Of a stretch of DNA of 43,161 nucleotides, positions 8,603-17,161 are shown in pieces. This DNA is from Longimicrobiales bacterium (lineage in GTDB: Bacteria > Gemmatimonadota > Gemmatimonadetes > Longimicrobiales > Gaopeijiaceae). Each line of letters starts with the position of its first letter. The first letter of the stretch is position 1. The stretch is from assembly GCA_028279425.1 (NCBI GenBank), contig JANQNV010000025.1, positions 1 to 43,161 on the forward strand, in the 5' to 3' direction. A program made the position numbers and the translations under genes. The notes beneath the pieces are model-generated. The model was not told where the DNA came from. It ran no database searches and saw nothing but the letters and a program-made list of their open reading frames with translations.

Positions 8603-8650
8603 TTGTCGAGTTTCGACAAGAGTGGGGACGGGTAGTGTCGAAAGTCAACA
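8603..8650 (-). promoter_or_regulatory. Predicted PadR operator, two copies
   Basis: TTGTCGA at 8603-8609 and TCGACAA at 8613-8619 form a perfect 7-base inverted repeat with a 3-base spacer. A second, one-mismatch copy lies at 8636-8650 (TGTCGA, 3 bases, TCAACA). On the minus strand the distal copy contains TTGACT (8648-8643), which could be a -35 element of the padR promoter; no clear -10 follows. Two sites bracketing the promoter fit autorepression. This is sequence-based inference. Confidence 0.55.
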
Positions 8651-8847
8651 ATACGGGTTGGGGTCGAGCCGGGCGGGCGAACGTTGGGGAGGGTCGAGGC
8701 GGGCCGAGCCGCCCGCGACAGTGTCCGCTCTGGCGATTTCGCTTTTGCTGCGCCGGCCGACATGCTAGTGTGGAAGCTCGCGCCGCCGCCGCCTTTCGGC
8801 TCGAAGGCTTGCGCGGTGAGTCGATCCCTACTGGACTGCCCGAGCCA

Positions 8848-9642
8848 ATGAAACGCGCTCACTGTCTACACTGGTTGTTTCTACCGCTCTGCATCGGCCT
8901 GACCGGCTGCGCCGGCGCCCTGTCGCTTCCGCTGGGCGGGGTCGCAGCGGGACGCGGGCTGCCCCTCGGGGACGGCACCCTCGAGGTCGGTAGCTCGCTT
9001 GGACTGCTGACCGACGCCGCCGACGTTCTGCCCTTGCTGGCCGACAGCGCGGGCCTCGAGGTCAATCCCCGTTCAGAGGCGGACCCGGGCGGAACCCTCC
9101 TGTTTTCGCCCCTCGGATTCAGCTACGGCGCGACCCCCTGGCTGGATGTGGGTCTCGACTTCTCGCGGGGGCTGAACGCCTTGCTCGAGGTGGTCGGGAA
9201 CGAGCGGTGGGCGGTGTCGCTGAGTCCCTCGCTGTATCGACACTCCACGGATGGCGGGGGCGCGGACGGCATTGCACCTCGCCGCGGTGCGGTCACCAGC
9301 TTGGGGGTTTCCGGGTTGGCCGCCTACACGCTGGAGTTGCCCGGCGAGCGTCTCGTCGAGGTTTGGGGGGGCGGTGCGATCCGGCGGTTTTCCGCCTGGC
9401 TGGAGACCGAAGGCGAGCGTGTCGAGACGCGCGAGGTGGCGCCCAGCGTGCTCGTGGGCATCCAGTCGCGCCCTTTCGGTCGCCGTCCTGCCCGCTCGAC
9501 CCCGGGAGGTGTCCGCACGGCCTCGACCGGGGTGAGCGTCGAGGCCGGATGGACGTGGCTGCCTCGCCGTGAGGACGGCTCCGCCACTGCCGTGCCCATG
9601 CTTCAGATGGCCGTGGTGCTTCGCGGGGAGCGGGTGCGATGA
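8848..9642 (+). CDS. Outer-membrane beta-barrel-like lipoprotein
   Basis: A 264-residue protein whose N-terminus MKRAHCLHWL leads into a hydrophobic stretch with lipobox GLTGC (cysteine 21). The body carries alternating amphipathic strands with glycine turns (GTLEVGSSLGLL, FSYGATPWLDVGLDFSRG, AVSLSPSLYR, SVEAGWTWLP, LQMAVVLRGERVR), which fits a small barrel. No named family recognised. The stop overlaps the ATG of the next lipoprotein (ATGA at 9639-9642), so the pair is translationally coupled. There is no strong ribosome binding site, but this ATG is the first one placing a signal peptide at the N-terminus. Confidence 0.6.
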   Translation: MKRAHCLHWLFLPLCIGLTGCAGALSLPLGGVAAGRGLPLGDGTLEVGSSLGLLTDAADVLPLLADSAGLEVNPRSEADPGGTLLFSPLGFSYGATPWLDVGLDFSRGLNALLEVVGNERWAVSLSPSLYRHSTDGGGADGIAPRRGAVTSLGVSGLAAYTLELPGERLVEVWGGGAIRRFSAWLETEGERVETREVAPSVLVGIQSRPFGRRPARSTPGGVRTASTGVSVEAGWTWLPRREDGSATAVPMLQMAVVLRGERVR

Positions 9643-10175
9643 GGCAGCGACGTGCCGGTTCGGTCTCCGTGCTGTTCGTCGCGGTCCAGGCTGCGGCCTG
9701 GGGGTGTTCGGACGATCCGGTCCAGCCCGCCCTCGAGTCCGGCCTCGTGACCGACGCTGCGGTGTTCGCGCTGGCCGGTCCAGCGCAGGAGCGGGTGGTC
9801 CGGGTGGGCTTCACCTTCCGCAACGCCTCCGACGAGGCGATCTACTTCCCGAACTGCGACGGGAGGATCGACGTCGTCCTCGAGGCCGAGTCTCAAGGGC
9901 GGTGGGTCGTTGTCGCCGATCCCGGCTCAAATGACTGTCTCGGCCCCCCGGTGGTGGCCGATGCCGGCGGGAGCGTCCGCGGGTCATTCTCCGCCAGCGT
10001 CCGCCCCCCCGGAGCATTCCTGGAGTCCGACTTCGCCGAGGGCTTCGAACCCCCGGGCACCTATCGCCTCCGAATCCTCGACGCGGTGTTCGACTACGAT
10101 CCGGGCGCACCCGGGTTCGGCACCCCGGTCGACTCGACTCTGCTCGTCTCGAACACCTTCGAGATACGGCCCTGA
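9639..10175 (+). CDS. Two-cysteine lipoprotein, family member B
   Basis: A 178-residue lipoprotein with probable lipidation at cysteine 23 (AAWGC). The mature domain begins with VRVGFTFRNAS, has cysteines at 73 (YFPNC) and 100 (SNDC), then PPGTYRLRI, FDYDPGAPGFG and VSNTFEI at the end. The C-terminal YD-x-x-APGFG and VSN-x-F motifs are shared almost exactly with member C at 18350-18928. The wider layout is shared with member A at 2462-3007. The conserved cysteine spacing (27-28) suggests a structural disulfide in the periplasm. Function unknown; coupled to the barrel gene upstream. Confidence 0.65.
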   Translation: MRQRRAGSVSVLFVAVQAAAWGCSDDPVQPALESGLVTDAAVFALAGPAQERVVRVGFTFRNASDEAIYFPNCDGRIDVVLEAESQGRWVVVADPGSNDCLGPPVVADAGGSVRGSFSASVRPPGAFLESDFAEGFEPPGTYRLRILDAVFDYDPGAPGFGTPVDSTLLVSNTFEIRP

Positions 10176-10260
10176 TGGGCCGCTGGACCTGCCCCGTCTA
10201 GCGGGAACCCTGCGACGGCCGGTAGGTTGCGCCTCCGGTCAGAGCTTCTGGAGGTGGGAC

Positions 10261-10641
10261 GTGGGTGGGCAGGCGGAGACGATAGGCGGTGAGACGCAGC
10301 GGGCGCATCCGGGATTCTGGCGTCATTGGCCGGTGGCGAAGGTGCTGGTCTTCGCCAGCATCGCCCTTGGCCTGCTTCGTCAGGCTCTCGGAGGCCCGGG
10401 GGCGTTCGGGGCCCTGGTCGTCTATCTGGCCGTCTGGAACTGGATCTCGCGCGATCACAGGAACCACCCCGGGGTCCTGAGCAAATACGGGGGCGCCGGG
10501 TTCTTCGTGTTGTGGCCCCTGCTGGTCACGTTCTATCTGATCGAGACGCGAGGCTGGAAGCGCGCGGCAACGGCCATGGCCGCGGTCGTCGGGATCGCGG
10601 TGATCTCCGCTATCGTCGGCGGTGCCCTCATTCTCCTCTAG
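10261..10641 (+). CDS. Small multi-pass membrane protein
   Basis: A 126-residue protein starting at GTG with a well-placed ggagg about 8 bases upstream. Hydrophobic segments at about 24-42, 47-62, 77-96 and 103-126 suggest three or four transmembrane helices, with a basic WNWISRDHRNH loop between the second and third. The short hydrophilic N-terminus is probably cytoplasmic. No family recognised. It ends 27 bases before the stop of the convergent serine hydrolase gene. Confidence 0.6.
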   Translation: MGGQAETIGGETQRAHPGFWRHWPVAKVLVFASIALGLLRQALGGPGAFGALVVYLAVWNWISRDHRNHPGVLSKYGGAGFFVLWPLLVTFYLIETRGWKRAATAMAAVVGIAVISAIVGGALILL

Positions 10642-10668
10642 GCTTCGCCTCGGGGGGCTGCCCTCCCC

Positions 10669-12108
10669 CTACTCGAACGCCTTCAGCACCTCCGCGAGCA
10701 GGTCCCAGCGGTTGAAGCCCTGGCGGCCCCAGTCGAGGCCCCGCCGTACGATCACCAGATCGTGCGACGGCACGACCAGCACGAACTGCCCGCGGTTGCC
10801 GGCCGTGGAGTAGGCGTCGCGGGGCACGTCGGTCCGGTTGTCGGGCACGAGCCACCACTGCCCTCCGTACTGGTTGCCGCGCTCGGCCGTGGCCGGGGCG
10901 GGGGTGCGCACGAAGTCGATCCACTCGCTCGAGATCAGCCGCTCGCCGCCCCACATGCCGTCGTCCAGGTACAGCATGCCGAAGCGGGCGAGGTCACGCG
11001 CATTCGTGTAGACCTGGCTGCTCAGGATGAAGTCGCCGAATCGGTCCGTCGACAGGAAGGTGCTGCGCATACCGAGCTTGTCGAGCAGCGCCTTGCGCGG
11101 ATACTCGAGGTAGGTCTGGTCGTCGCCGAGGGCGAGCTTCATCGCCAGCACCCCGAGCAGCGTGTCGTAGTTTTCGTAGTCCCAGAAGGTGCCCGGCTCG
11201 CGGATCAGCGCCTGACTGAGGGCCCCGCGCACCGAACTTGCTCCCGCCCAGTACGACATCCCCGAACCCGTCGCGTACTCCATTCCGGAGTTGTCGACCA
11301 CCTCGAGCCCGCTGGCCATGTTGAGCACGTGGCGCAGGGTGATGGCGTTGCGAGGGTCGGTTTCGGGCGAGCGCACCCGCGGGAGCCACTCGAGCCCCAG
11401 CGGCTCGTCGAGCGACATGCGTCCCTCGTCGACGAGCATCCCGATCAGCGTCACGGCGATGCTCTTGGCGGTCGACCAGGTGCGCGTCTTGGTGTTCATG
11501 TCCACGCCGTCGGCGTAGCGCTCGTGGATGACCTTGCCATCGTGCACGACCAGGAGGCTGAGCGTCTCCTGCTGCTCGGGACGATCGAAGGCCCAGTCCG
11601 AGGCGGCCTTCAGCGCCGCCGCGTCGACACCGGCGGGGATGTCGGCTGCCGCGTCCCGATCGCCCATCGGCCACGCGATCTGGGTGGGGTCTCCCGCGAG
11701 AGGAGCCAGCGTCTGGATCGGCAACGCGTCGATGTCGTCGAAGTCGTGGTCGGGCGGGAGGATCACGCACCCGATGCCGTCGCGAAACGCCGCCCGCATG
11801 ACGGGGGGCTCGCCCGGGCGTCCCGCGCCGATCGCCACGGCCTTCCGATCCCAGTCCACCGCGTAGTCTCCCCCCTCGGCGGTGCCCACGGGGTTGCGCA
11901 GGTAGGCGAGCTCCTGGTCGAAGACCTGCTCCAGGGTGCGATTCGAGGTGAAGAGGCCGTTGCACTGCAGGATGGCCTGTACGCCGCGCTGGATCATCCC
12001 GCGTTGGAAGGCCCAGTAGTCGTAGTTCTCTTCCTGCTCCTGGGCCCCGGTTGCGGAGGGGAAGGACGACAGCAGGAGTAGGAGCGGGATGGATCGGAGG
12101 CGGGTCAT
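10669..12108 (-). CDS. Serine hydrolase of the beta-lactamase/penicillin-binding fold
   Basis: A 479-residue exported enzyme. The signal peptide is MTRLRSIPLLLLLSSFPSATGAQ. The catalytic S-x-x-K is Ser212-Thr-Ala-Lys215, set in the context typical of class C-like esterases and 6-aminohexanoate-dimer hydrolase relatives, and the Y-x-N motif is Tyr311-Glu-Asn313. The C-terminal GNRGQFVLVVPS region fills the place of the third motif. About 160 extra N-terminal residues precede the catalytic domain. Substrate unknown: a periplasmic ester, amide or peptide is plausible, and there is no reason to assume beta-lactam resistance. It is the last gene of the leftward TonB-sigma-anti-sigma run, 91 bases after the anti-sigma gene. 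Confidence 0.85.
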   Translation of the reverse strand: MTRLRSIPLLLLLSSFPSATGAQEQEENYDYWAFQRGMIQRGVQAILQCNGLFTSNRTLEQVFDQELAYLRNPVGTAEGGDYAVDWDRKAVAIGAGRPGEPPVMRAAFRDGIGCVILPPDHDFDDIDALPIQTLAPLAGDPTQIAWPMGDRDAAADIPAGVDAAALKAASDWAFDRPEQQETLSLLVVHDGKVIHERYADGVDMNTKTRTWSTAKSIAVTLIGMLVDEGRMSLDEPLGLEWLPRVRSPETDPRNAITLRHVLNMASGLEVVDNSGMEYATGSGMSYWAGASSVRGALSQALIREPGTFWDYENYDTLLGVLAMKLALGDDQTYLEYPRKALLDKLGMRSTFLSTDRFGDFILSSQVYTNARDLARFGMLYLDDGMWGGERLISSEWIDFVRTPAPATAERGNQYGGQWWLVPDNRTDVPRDAYSTAGNRGQFVLVVPSHDLVIVRRGLDWGRQGFNRWDLLAEVLKAFE

Positions 12109-12199
12109 GGCAGTACCTGAAAGCGAGAAGGGCCCCCGATGATAAGGTCGCTCCCGGGAGGTGCGCGAGACCGTGAAGGTCGGCGACCCCCCGCCCCGG

Positions 12200-13030
12200 T
12201 CAGCGCTCGATCTCGATCGTCCACTGCCGGGGCACCGTCGCTGAGGTAGCGTCCCAGCGCGGCACCTGCCGCTCGCCGTTGTGGGTGACGCGAGGCCGAA
12301 TCGCCTCCGGCACCACCACCTCGAACGCTCTGGCAGGTAGAGGCTTGGGATCGCCGATGTGAAGTGCCACCGCACCGGGACTCAGCACCACCTCTTCGGA
12401 TCCGTCGCCGCCGCGTACGACCACCGCGCCCTGGGCGACGGTGTCGACCCGAATGGTGATCGTCGCAGGACCCGCGCCATGGATCGACAGGTCCAGGGCG
12501 TCGCCCGGCACCTCGAAGCCGTAGCGCGCCACGGAGGGGGCCGCAGGTTCGGAGACCGGGGCGGCCGGCGGCGACGCATCGGGCGCCATGCGCGCCCAGA
12601 GGCCGGCGATCGCCGCCCGTGCCGGCGACCAGGCGACGGTGGCGAGCACGACCCCGGCCGCCGCGATCCGAGCCCACGGCACGCGGGTCGTCTGCGATGG
12701 GGCGGAGCCGGGGCTCCGCTCCGGGCGGGATCTCCGGCTCGGGGCGGGGCTTCGGTCCGGCGCCGTGGCGGTCGGTCGGGCGCCACGATCCGCCATGGCC
12801 GGCGTGGGTGCCGTCTCGCCGTCCGGGGACCGAAGCGGGTAGGGCTGCTCGTCGTCGAGGGCGAAGAGGGTGGCCAGCGCGTCGCTGCGGCGGCGCAATT
12901 GCTCGAGGCGGCGGCGGCAGGTGACGCAGCTCGCCAGGTGTGCGTGCACCTCGGTCTGGACGATCGTGCCCGGCTCTGCGTCGACGTGGGCGATCAGCGT
13001 GGCGTCGTCGAGGTGGTCGCGGAGGCTCAT
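12200..13030 (-). CDS. Zinc-finger (zf-HC2) anti-sigma factor
   Basis: A 276-residue membrane-anchored regulator. The N-terminal cytoplasmic domain has the ZAS-type zinc motif His31-x3-Cys35-x2-Cys38 (HLASCVTC). A proline- and arginine-rich linker leads to one transmembrane helix at about 117-140 (ARIAAAGVVLATVAW), then a periplasmic beta-rich domain with ITIRVDTVAQGAVVV strands. It should hold the adjacent ECF sigma factor inactive until a signal reaches the periplasmic part. Its ATG overlaps the sigma gene's stop by 4 bases (13027-13030), fixing equal expression of the pair. Confidence 0.88.
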   Translation of the reverse strand: MSLRDHLDDATLIAHVDAEPGTIVQTEVHAHLASCVTCRRRLEQLRRRSDALATLFALDDEQPYPLRSPDGETAPTPAMADRGARPTATAPDRSPAPSRRSRPERSPGSAPSQTTRVPWARIAAAGVVLATVAWSPARAAIAGLWARMAPDASPPAAPVSEPAAPSVARYGFEVPGDALDLSIHGAGPATITIRVDTVAQGAVVVRGGDGSEEVVLSPGAVALHIGDPKPLPARAFEVVVPEAIRPRVTHNGERQVPRWDATSATVPRQWTIEIER

Positions 13031-13545
13031 CGATCCTCCCGGTCGAGGGGGAGCCGCTGCGCGAGGTTGGCGAGGGCCCGGGCCAGGAGGGTTCCGATCG
13101 TGCCCGTCGTCGTGCCCAGCGCCTCGGCGATCTCGCGGTGCGCGAAGCCTTCTTCTCGCATCAGCACGGCCACTCGTTCGCGCTCGTTCAGCGCGGCCAG
13201 CGCTTCCTGCAGTCGGTGGCGGACGGATGCCTGTTCCGCCTGCCTCAACGGATCGGGGGCCGCGCGAGGGGAGAGGAGTCCAGCACCCTCCCGCGCGGCG
13301 ACCTCGTCGGCCCGAGCGCGTCGTCGAGCGCGGTCCCGCACGAGATTGGTCGCGGTCGTGAAGAGCCAGGCCTTCAGATGAGCGGTGTGGCGGGGAGGGC
13401 GCTCGAGGAGACGCGTGAACACCTCCTGGGTCACGTCTTCCGCCGCGGCCGTATCGCCGGTGAGCCGGTGCACGTAGCGCGCGAGTCGCTCGGCGTGGGC
13501 CCGGTAGAGGCCGGCCGGGTCTCGCGGCGACGCGTCGTCGCCCAC
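13027..13545 (-). CDS. ECF-type RNA polymerase sigma factor
   Basis: A 172-residue sigma factor. Region 2 spans LYRAHAERLARYVHRL, then DVTQEVFTRLLE and KAWLFTTATNLVRD; region 4 has ALAALNERERVAVLMREEGF and REIAEALGTTTGTIGTLLARAL. I chose the GTG at 13545 because it lies between the upstream receptor's stop and the first conserved residue, with a gaggcg sequence before it; an ATG frame reaching 13716 would run far into the receptor gene. Probably directs envelope genes, perhaps its own operon. The cognate anti-sigma factor follows directly. Confidence 0.9.
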   Translation of the reverse strand: MGDDASPRDPAGLYRAHAERLARYVHRLTGDTAAAEDVTQEVFTRLLERPPRHTAHLKAWLFTTATNLVRDRARRRARADEVAAREGAGLLSPRAAPDPLRQAEQASVRHRLQEALAALNERERVAVLMREEGFAHREIAEALGTTTGTIGTLLARALANLAQRLPLDREDR

Positions 13546-13558
13546 GATGCGGGGCGCC

Positions 13559-16039
13559 TCAGAACCAGACACGGAGTCCCACCGTGGGCAAAGGGAAGCC
13601 GATGAGCCGCTGGAATCGATCGATGCCGCCCATGCCGCCGATGCAGCGACCTCGATCGACCTCACTCTGGCAGTCGGTGCCCCGATAGCCGCCGAAGTTG
13701 TCGATTCCGAGGGCATTGCGGAGTCGCGCCGAGACGCCCCACCCCCACGTCGATCGGCGACGGACCCAGTCCAGGCCGACGTCGAGGCTATGGTAGCTCG
13801 GGCCCCTCGCGGCCCCGGCGGCCCCCCGCAGCTGGTAGGGCCCCGGGGCCGCGCACGCGTCGGTCCGCCCCAGATCGTCGAGGCAGGGGTCGTCGAGCAC
13901 GCGGGTGAAGGGCGCGCCGGAGTGGGCGCGGAAGGCGGCCGACGCGTTCAGCCCCGCCCCTACCGCCCAGTGGAGTACGGCCGAGACGGCGTGCGTCCGC
14001 TCGGCCGGGGAGGGGTATCGTCGGCCGGATGCCTCATCGCGCGATCGCAGCCAGCTGTAGCTCAGATGGCCCGTGACCGGGCCGATCGGCCGCCGTGCGA
14101 GGAGTTCGACGCCGAAGGCTCGATTCTCGCCAGCCGTCCAGGCGACGGGCGCAACGAGTACGGCGCCGACGTCGGGATTTCGCACGGTCATTCCGGAGGT
14201 ATGGCGGAACCAGAGGTGGCCGGAGATCCAGGTGCTCCAGCCGACGGGGCGTTCGACCCCGGCGGTGAAGACGTCGGTGGTGAGGAGCGGCGTATCGGTC
14301 CCGGCGAGCGTCCAGGCGTGGCCGAAGGTCTGGCCGGCGCCGAACGGTGTACCGGCCGCGTCGATCTGCTGCAGCAGCTGCATGCTCCGACGGCCCGCGA
14401 GCGAGAGCGTGACCCCGGAGTCGAGGGTGGCGCGAACCGCGAGATGAGGGGCGACCCGCAACGACTCCCAGTTGGGTACCGAGGGGCCGCCGTCGGCCCG
14501 GAGTCCCCCTTCGATCTCGAGCCAGGGCAGGGGACGGGCGCGGTGACTCGCCCAGACCGAGGCGTTCAGCGCGCTCGCATCCTCCGCTCCCAGCGATCCG
14601 GCGCCGACTGCCGCGAGACGAGAGCCCGAAGCCGCGGCTCGAGCGACGCCTGCCGCGGCGAGCGTCTGCCGCACCACCTCGGCCCCGAAACTCACGCCGA
14701 GCCCGCGCGTCGGTGCGCTCTCGAAGCCGATCCTGGCATAGCCGATGTCCGTGCGTCCTTCCTGAAGCACGACGACATCGGGGTCGACCGGCTCGATGCC
14801 CCCGGCGTCGGTCCGTGCTACCTCCGCCTCGTACCGGCTGTGGCCGAGCAGAACTCGGTATCCGCGGCCGGGGCGTGACCAGGAGAGGGCGAGCTGTTCC
14901 AGTGCACTCCCCCACTCGCCCTGGCTTTCGGCGATCAGAGCCGCGGCATTCCCGCCCAGGGCGTCGCCCCCCCGGTAGACGCTGCCCTCGAGCAGCAGGT
15001 CGTCTCCGAGGGCGGCATCGAGGCGCCACAGGCTGCTGCCGGCGCGGTAGTCGAACGGACCCTCGGGATCGAAGCCGTCGTCGACGAAGGTGTTCCAGAT
15101 CCGATCGAACCAACTGCGGCGTCCGGACACGAGGATGCCCGCGCGGTTGGACAAGAACCGATGCTCGGTAAGGGCGTGCGCGGTGCCCAGCCCGAGCTCT
15201 GCGAGCAACGGCAGGCCCTCGGCGCTCTCGGCGGGTCGGCTTCGGAGCCGGACCACACCTGCGGCCCCTTCACCGACCGACACGGGACGTGCTCCGGGGT
15301 GAAGGAAGACGGCTCCGGCAGCCGCGGGGGCGAGTGCCGTCAGCGTCCCCCCGGCGAAGAACGGCTCGAAGACGGGGAGGTCGTCGAGGTACACGCGCGT
15401 GTGACCCCAGGGGCTGCCCCGCGTCCAGAGTTCCGCGGAGTAGTCGTCGCGCGTGGACATGCCGGGTGCGGCCTGAAGCGCGCGCAGCAGGTCGGGCTCG
15501 GGGAAGCTCGCGGCGGCGCCGATCTCGCCCGCGGTGAGGAGGCGTGTATCGGTCTCGACGAACCGCGCGCGGGCGACGTCCAGAGCCGATCGCACGGCGG
15601 CGGAGGGCGACTCGCGGCGGACGTTCTGGCGGCCGAGCGCGGGGGCATCGGTCGAGACCGCGAGGGGCTCCAGGCGAATCGGCTCGACCTCCAGCCCGAC
15701 ACTGAGACGGGGAAGACCGCCTCGGGAAAGCCGCACGTCGACCTGCTGTGGACGGTAGCCGATGCGCTCCACACGGAGCCGGTAGGGGCCGGGCGCCAGC
15801 CCGCCGAAGGTGTAGGTGCCATCGCCGGCGCTTTCGGTGGTGCGGGCCGCGAGCTGAGCGACATCACCGCGAGGTCGGCTCAGCACACCCCATTCGGCGG
15901 GCTCGATCACGATCACCGCGCCCGCGAGGGGCGTGCGGCTCACGGCATCGAGGATTCGGCCCTGGATTCGACCCGGCTCGTCTTGTGGAACGGCGGGAGA
16001 GAGTCCCACCGCGGTCGCCATCACGAGTGTCGGGATCAT
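13559..16039 (-). CDS. TonB-dependent receptor-like outer-membrane protein with N-terminal CnaB/carboxypeptidase-regulatory domain
   Basis: An 826-residue protein. A short signal segment precedes a regulatory-like beta-sandwich at about 22-118 (IQGRILDAVSRTPLAGAVI, YRLRVERIGYRPQQV). The plug domain lies at about 140-265 (RVYLDDLPVFEPFFAG), and the rest is a barrel ending in an aromatic residue (GLRVWF), as outer-membrane proteins do. Such receptors import bulky substrates using TonB energy; the ligand is unknown. I chose the ATG at 16039 since the longer frame to 16351 has no signal peptide and overlaps the divergent hydrolase gene. The stop lies 13 bases before the sigma factor's GTG, so all three genes form one operon. 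Confidence 0.85.
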   Translation of the reverse strand: MIPTLVMATAVGLSPAVPQDEPGRIQGRILDAVSRTPLAGAVIVIEPAEWGVLSRPRGDVAQLAARTTESAGDGTYTFGGLAPGPYRLRVERIGYRPQQVDVRLSRGGLPRLSVGLEVEPIRLEPLAVSTDAPALGRQNVRRESPSAAVRSALDVARARFVETDTRLLTAGEIGAAASFPEPDLLRALQAAPGMSTRDDYSAELWTRGSPWGHTRVYLDDLPVFEPFFAGGTLTALAPAAAGAVFLHPGARPVSVGEGAAGVVRLRSRPAESAEGLPLLAELGLGTAHALTEHRFLSNRAGILVSGRRSWFDRIWNTFVDDGFDPEGPFDYRAGSSLWRLDAALGDDLLLEGSVYRGGDALGGNAAALIAESQGEWGSALEQLALSWSRPGRGYRVLLGHSRYEAEVARTDAGGIEPVDPDVVVLQEGRTDIGYARIGFESAPTRGLGVSFGAEVVRQTLAAAGVARAAASGSRLAAVGAGSLGAEDASALNASVWASHRARPLPWLEIEGGLRADGGPSVPNWESLRVAPHLAVRATLDSGVTLSLAGRRSMQLLQQIDAAGTPFGAGQTFGHAWTLAGTDTPLLTTDVFTAGVERPVGWSTWISGHLWFRHTSGMTVRNPDVGAVLVAPVAWTAGENRAFGVELLARRPIGPVTGHLSYSWLRSRDEASGRRYPSPAERTHAVSAVLHWAVGAGLNASAAFRAHSGAPFTRVLDDPCLDDLGRTDACAAPGPYQLRGAAGAARGPSYHSLDVGLDWVRRRSTWGWGVSARLRNALGIDNFGGYRGTDCQSEVDRGRCIGGMGGIDRFQRLIGFPLPTVGLRVWF

Positions 16040-16136
16040 CACGTCTGTCGCGTCTCCTGGCCGAGTCGCCCCTCCACACCGTACTGCCGACGAGGGACGA
16101 GCGTTACCTCGACCTCTCCAACGATCGAGCGTCCGC

Positions 16137-16158
16137 GATTCTGTCGCGTGACAGAATC
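16137..16158. promoter_or_regulatory. 22-base inverted repeat, candidate operator
   Basis: GATTCTGTC (16137-16145) and GACAGAATC (16150-16158) are a perfect 9-base inverted repeat around GCGT. It lies in the 186-base divergent region between the TonB-type receptor (start 16039) and the alpha/beta hydrolase (start 16226), about 98 and 67 bases from the two starts. It could be a regulator site controlling one or both genes, or a short hairpin. No T-tract follows, so a terminator is unlikely. Confidence 0.45.
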
Positions 16159-16225
16159 CGCCCCCTTCGCGCGTTGCCGGGGTGGACTGAACGCGACGTT
16201 CGAAGCGACGACAGGGAGGGAGACG

Positions 16226-17152
16226 ATGCGTCGATGGGTGTGGATCGCAGCTTTGGTGTGTGGAACTGTCTGGCTGGGCGGATGCGGCGACGAGACTCCG
16301 ACCACCCCGTCGGAGGTGCGGATCGGCCCGGTGGTCACCTTCGCCGACCACCGGGAGATCTCGATCGATTTCGCGAGCAACGGGGCCGTCCTGACGGGAA
16401 CGCTGTACCTACCGCTCACGGGCTCCGGGTTCGCCACCGTGGCCGAGAATCCCGGCAGTAGCTGGGAAGAGCGCAGCACATGGGCCGATGTGGGGCCCTT
16501 CGTCGAGACCCTCGAGGTCGGTGTCTTCAGCTACGACAAGCGTGGGTTCGGCGCATCGGGGGGGAGCCCCGTGAGCGTCGAACCCAATGCCGCGTTCGAC
16601 GCCCTCGCCGACGATCTGGTGGCGGCGGCGCGCGCGCTGCGCGATGTCGGGCTGGTGCGCAACGATCGCATCGGCGTGCTCGGCTCCAGCCAGGGAGGCT
16701 GGGTCGTGCCCCTGGCCGCCAACCGGGACCGTACGACCATCGGCTTTGCGCTGTCGTTCGTCGGAGGTGCGGTCAGCACCGGGCAGGAAGGCCTCTTCGA
16801 CGATTTGAGCGGCTACTCGGTCTGTGAGCGTTCCGAGCTGTCGATGGAAGAAATCAATCAGCGGATGCGCGAGGCCGGGCCCTCGGGATTCGACCCTCGC
16901 CCGTCGCTCCTGGCCATGCAACAGCCTGCGTTGTGGCTCTACGGGGGACTCGACTTCAGCCACCCCGCCGAGTTCTCGGCTGAACTCCTCGCCGAAGTCG
17001 ACGGGGTGGCCGCCAAGCCGTGGACGGTCGTGATCGTTCCGGACGCGAATCACGAGGGCATCGCCGGCGGGACGATCTGTCAGAGCGAGGGCCCCCGGGC
17101 CGACTACATCACGCCGCTGGCCGCCTGGATGAACGACCTGTTCGGAACGTGA
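16226..17152 (+). CDS. Alpha/beta hydrolase lipoprotein
   Basis: A 308-residue serine hydrolase with a lipoprotein signal (VWLGGC, cysteine 20), so it acts in the periplasm or at the outer membrane. The oxyanion/strand region reads FSYDKRGFGASGG at 101-113. The nucleophile elbow is GSSQG with Ser155, and His276 (DANHEG) completes the site; Asp243 in YGGLDFSHP is the likely acid. The family includes dienelactone-hydrolase-like esterases and acyl-peptidases; substrate unknown. A strong ribosome binding site (gggaggg) precedes the ATG. A longer frame extends upstream antisense to the receptor gene and is not real. Confidence 0.85.
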   Translation: MRRWVWIAALVCGTVWLGGCGDETPTTPSEVRIGPVVTFADHREISIDFASNGAVLTGTLYLPLTGSGFATVAENPGSSWEERSTWADVGPFVETLEVGVFSYDKRGFGASGGSPVSVEPNAAFDALADDLVAAARALRDVGLVRNDRIGVLGSSQGGWVVPLAANRDRTTIGFALSFVGGAVSTGQEGLFDDLSGYSVCERSELSMEEINQRMREAGPSGFDPRPSLLAMQQPALWLYGGLDFSHPAEFSAELLAEVDGVAAKPWTVVIVPDANHEGIAGGTICQSEGPRADYITPLAAWMNDLFGT

Positions 17153-17161
17153 GTGTCGCGA

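Noticed and set aside
8257..8862. N-terminal extension of the permease frame
   Set aside because: Overlaps padR in another frame; the permease prefix domain starts at 8256.
10762..12081. 439-codon rightward ORF
   Set aside because: Antisense to the serine hydrolase, which has intact S-x-x-K and Y-x-N motifs.
10669..12108. Antibiotic-resistance beta-lactamase
   Set aside because: The fold and active-site serine are shared with many esterases and amidases; context and the long N-terminal region do not indicate beta-lactam hydrolysis.
10669..16039. Classical FecIR-type iron-uptake regulation
   Set aside because: The anti-sigma is the zinc-finger type, gene order is reversed, and the receptor's N-terminus is a CnaB-like domain, not a secretin/TonB short N-terminal signalling domain.
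15161..16225. Upstream extension of the alpha/beta hydrolase frame
   Set aside because: Runs antisense through the TonB-type receptor; the true start at 16226 has a ribosome binding site and a lipoprotein signal.
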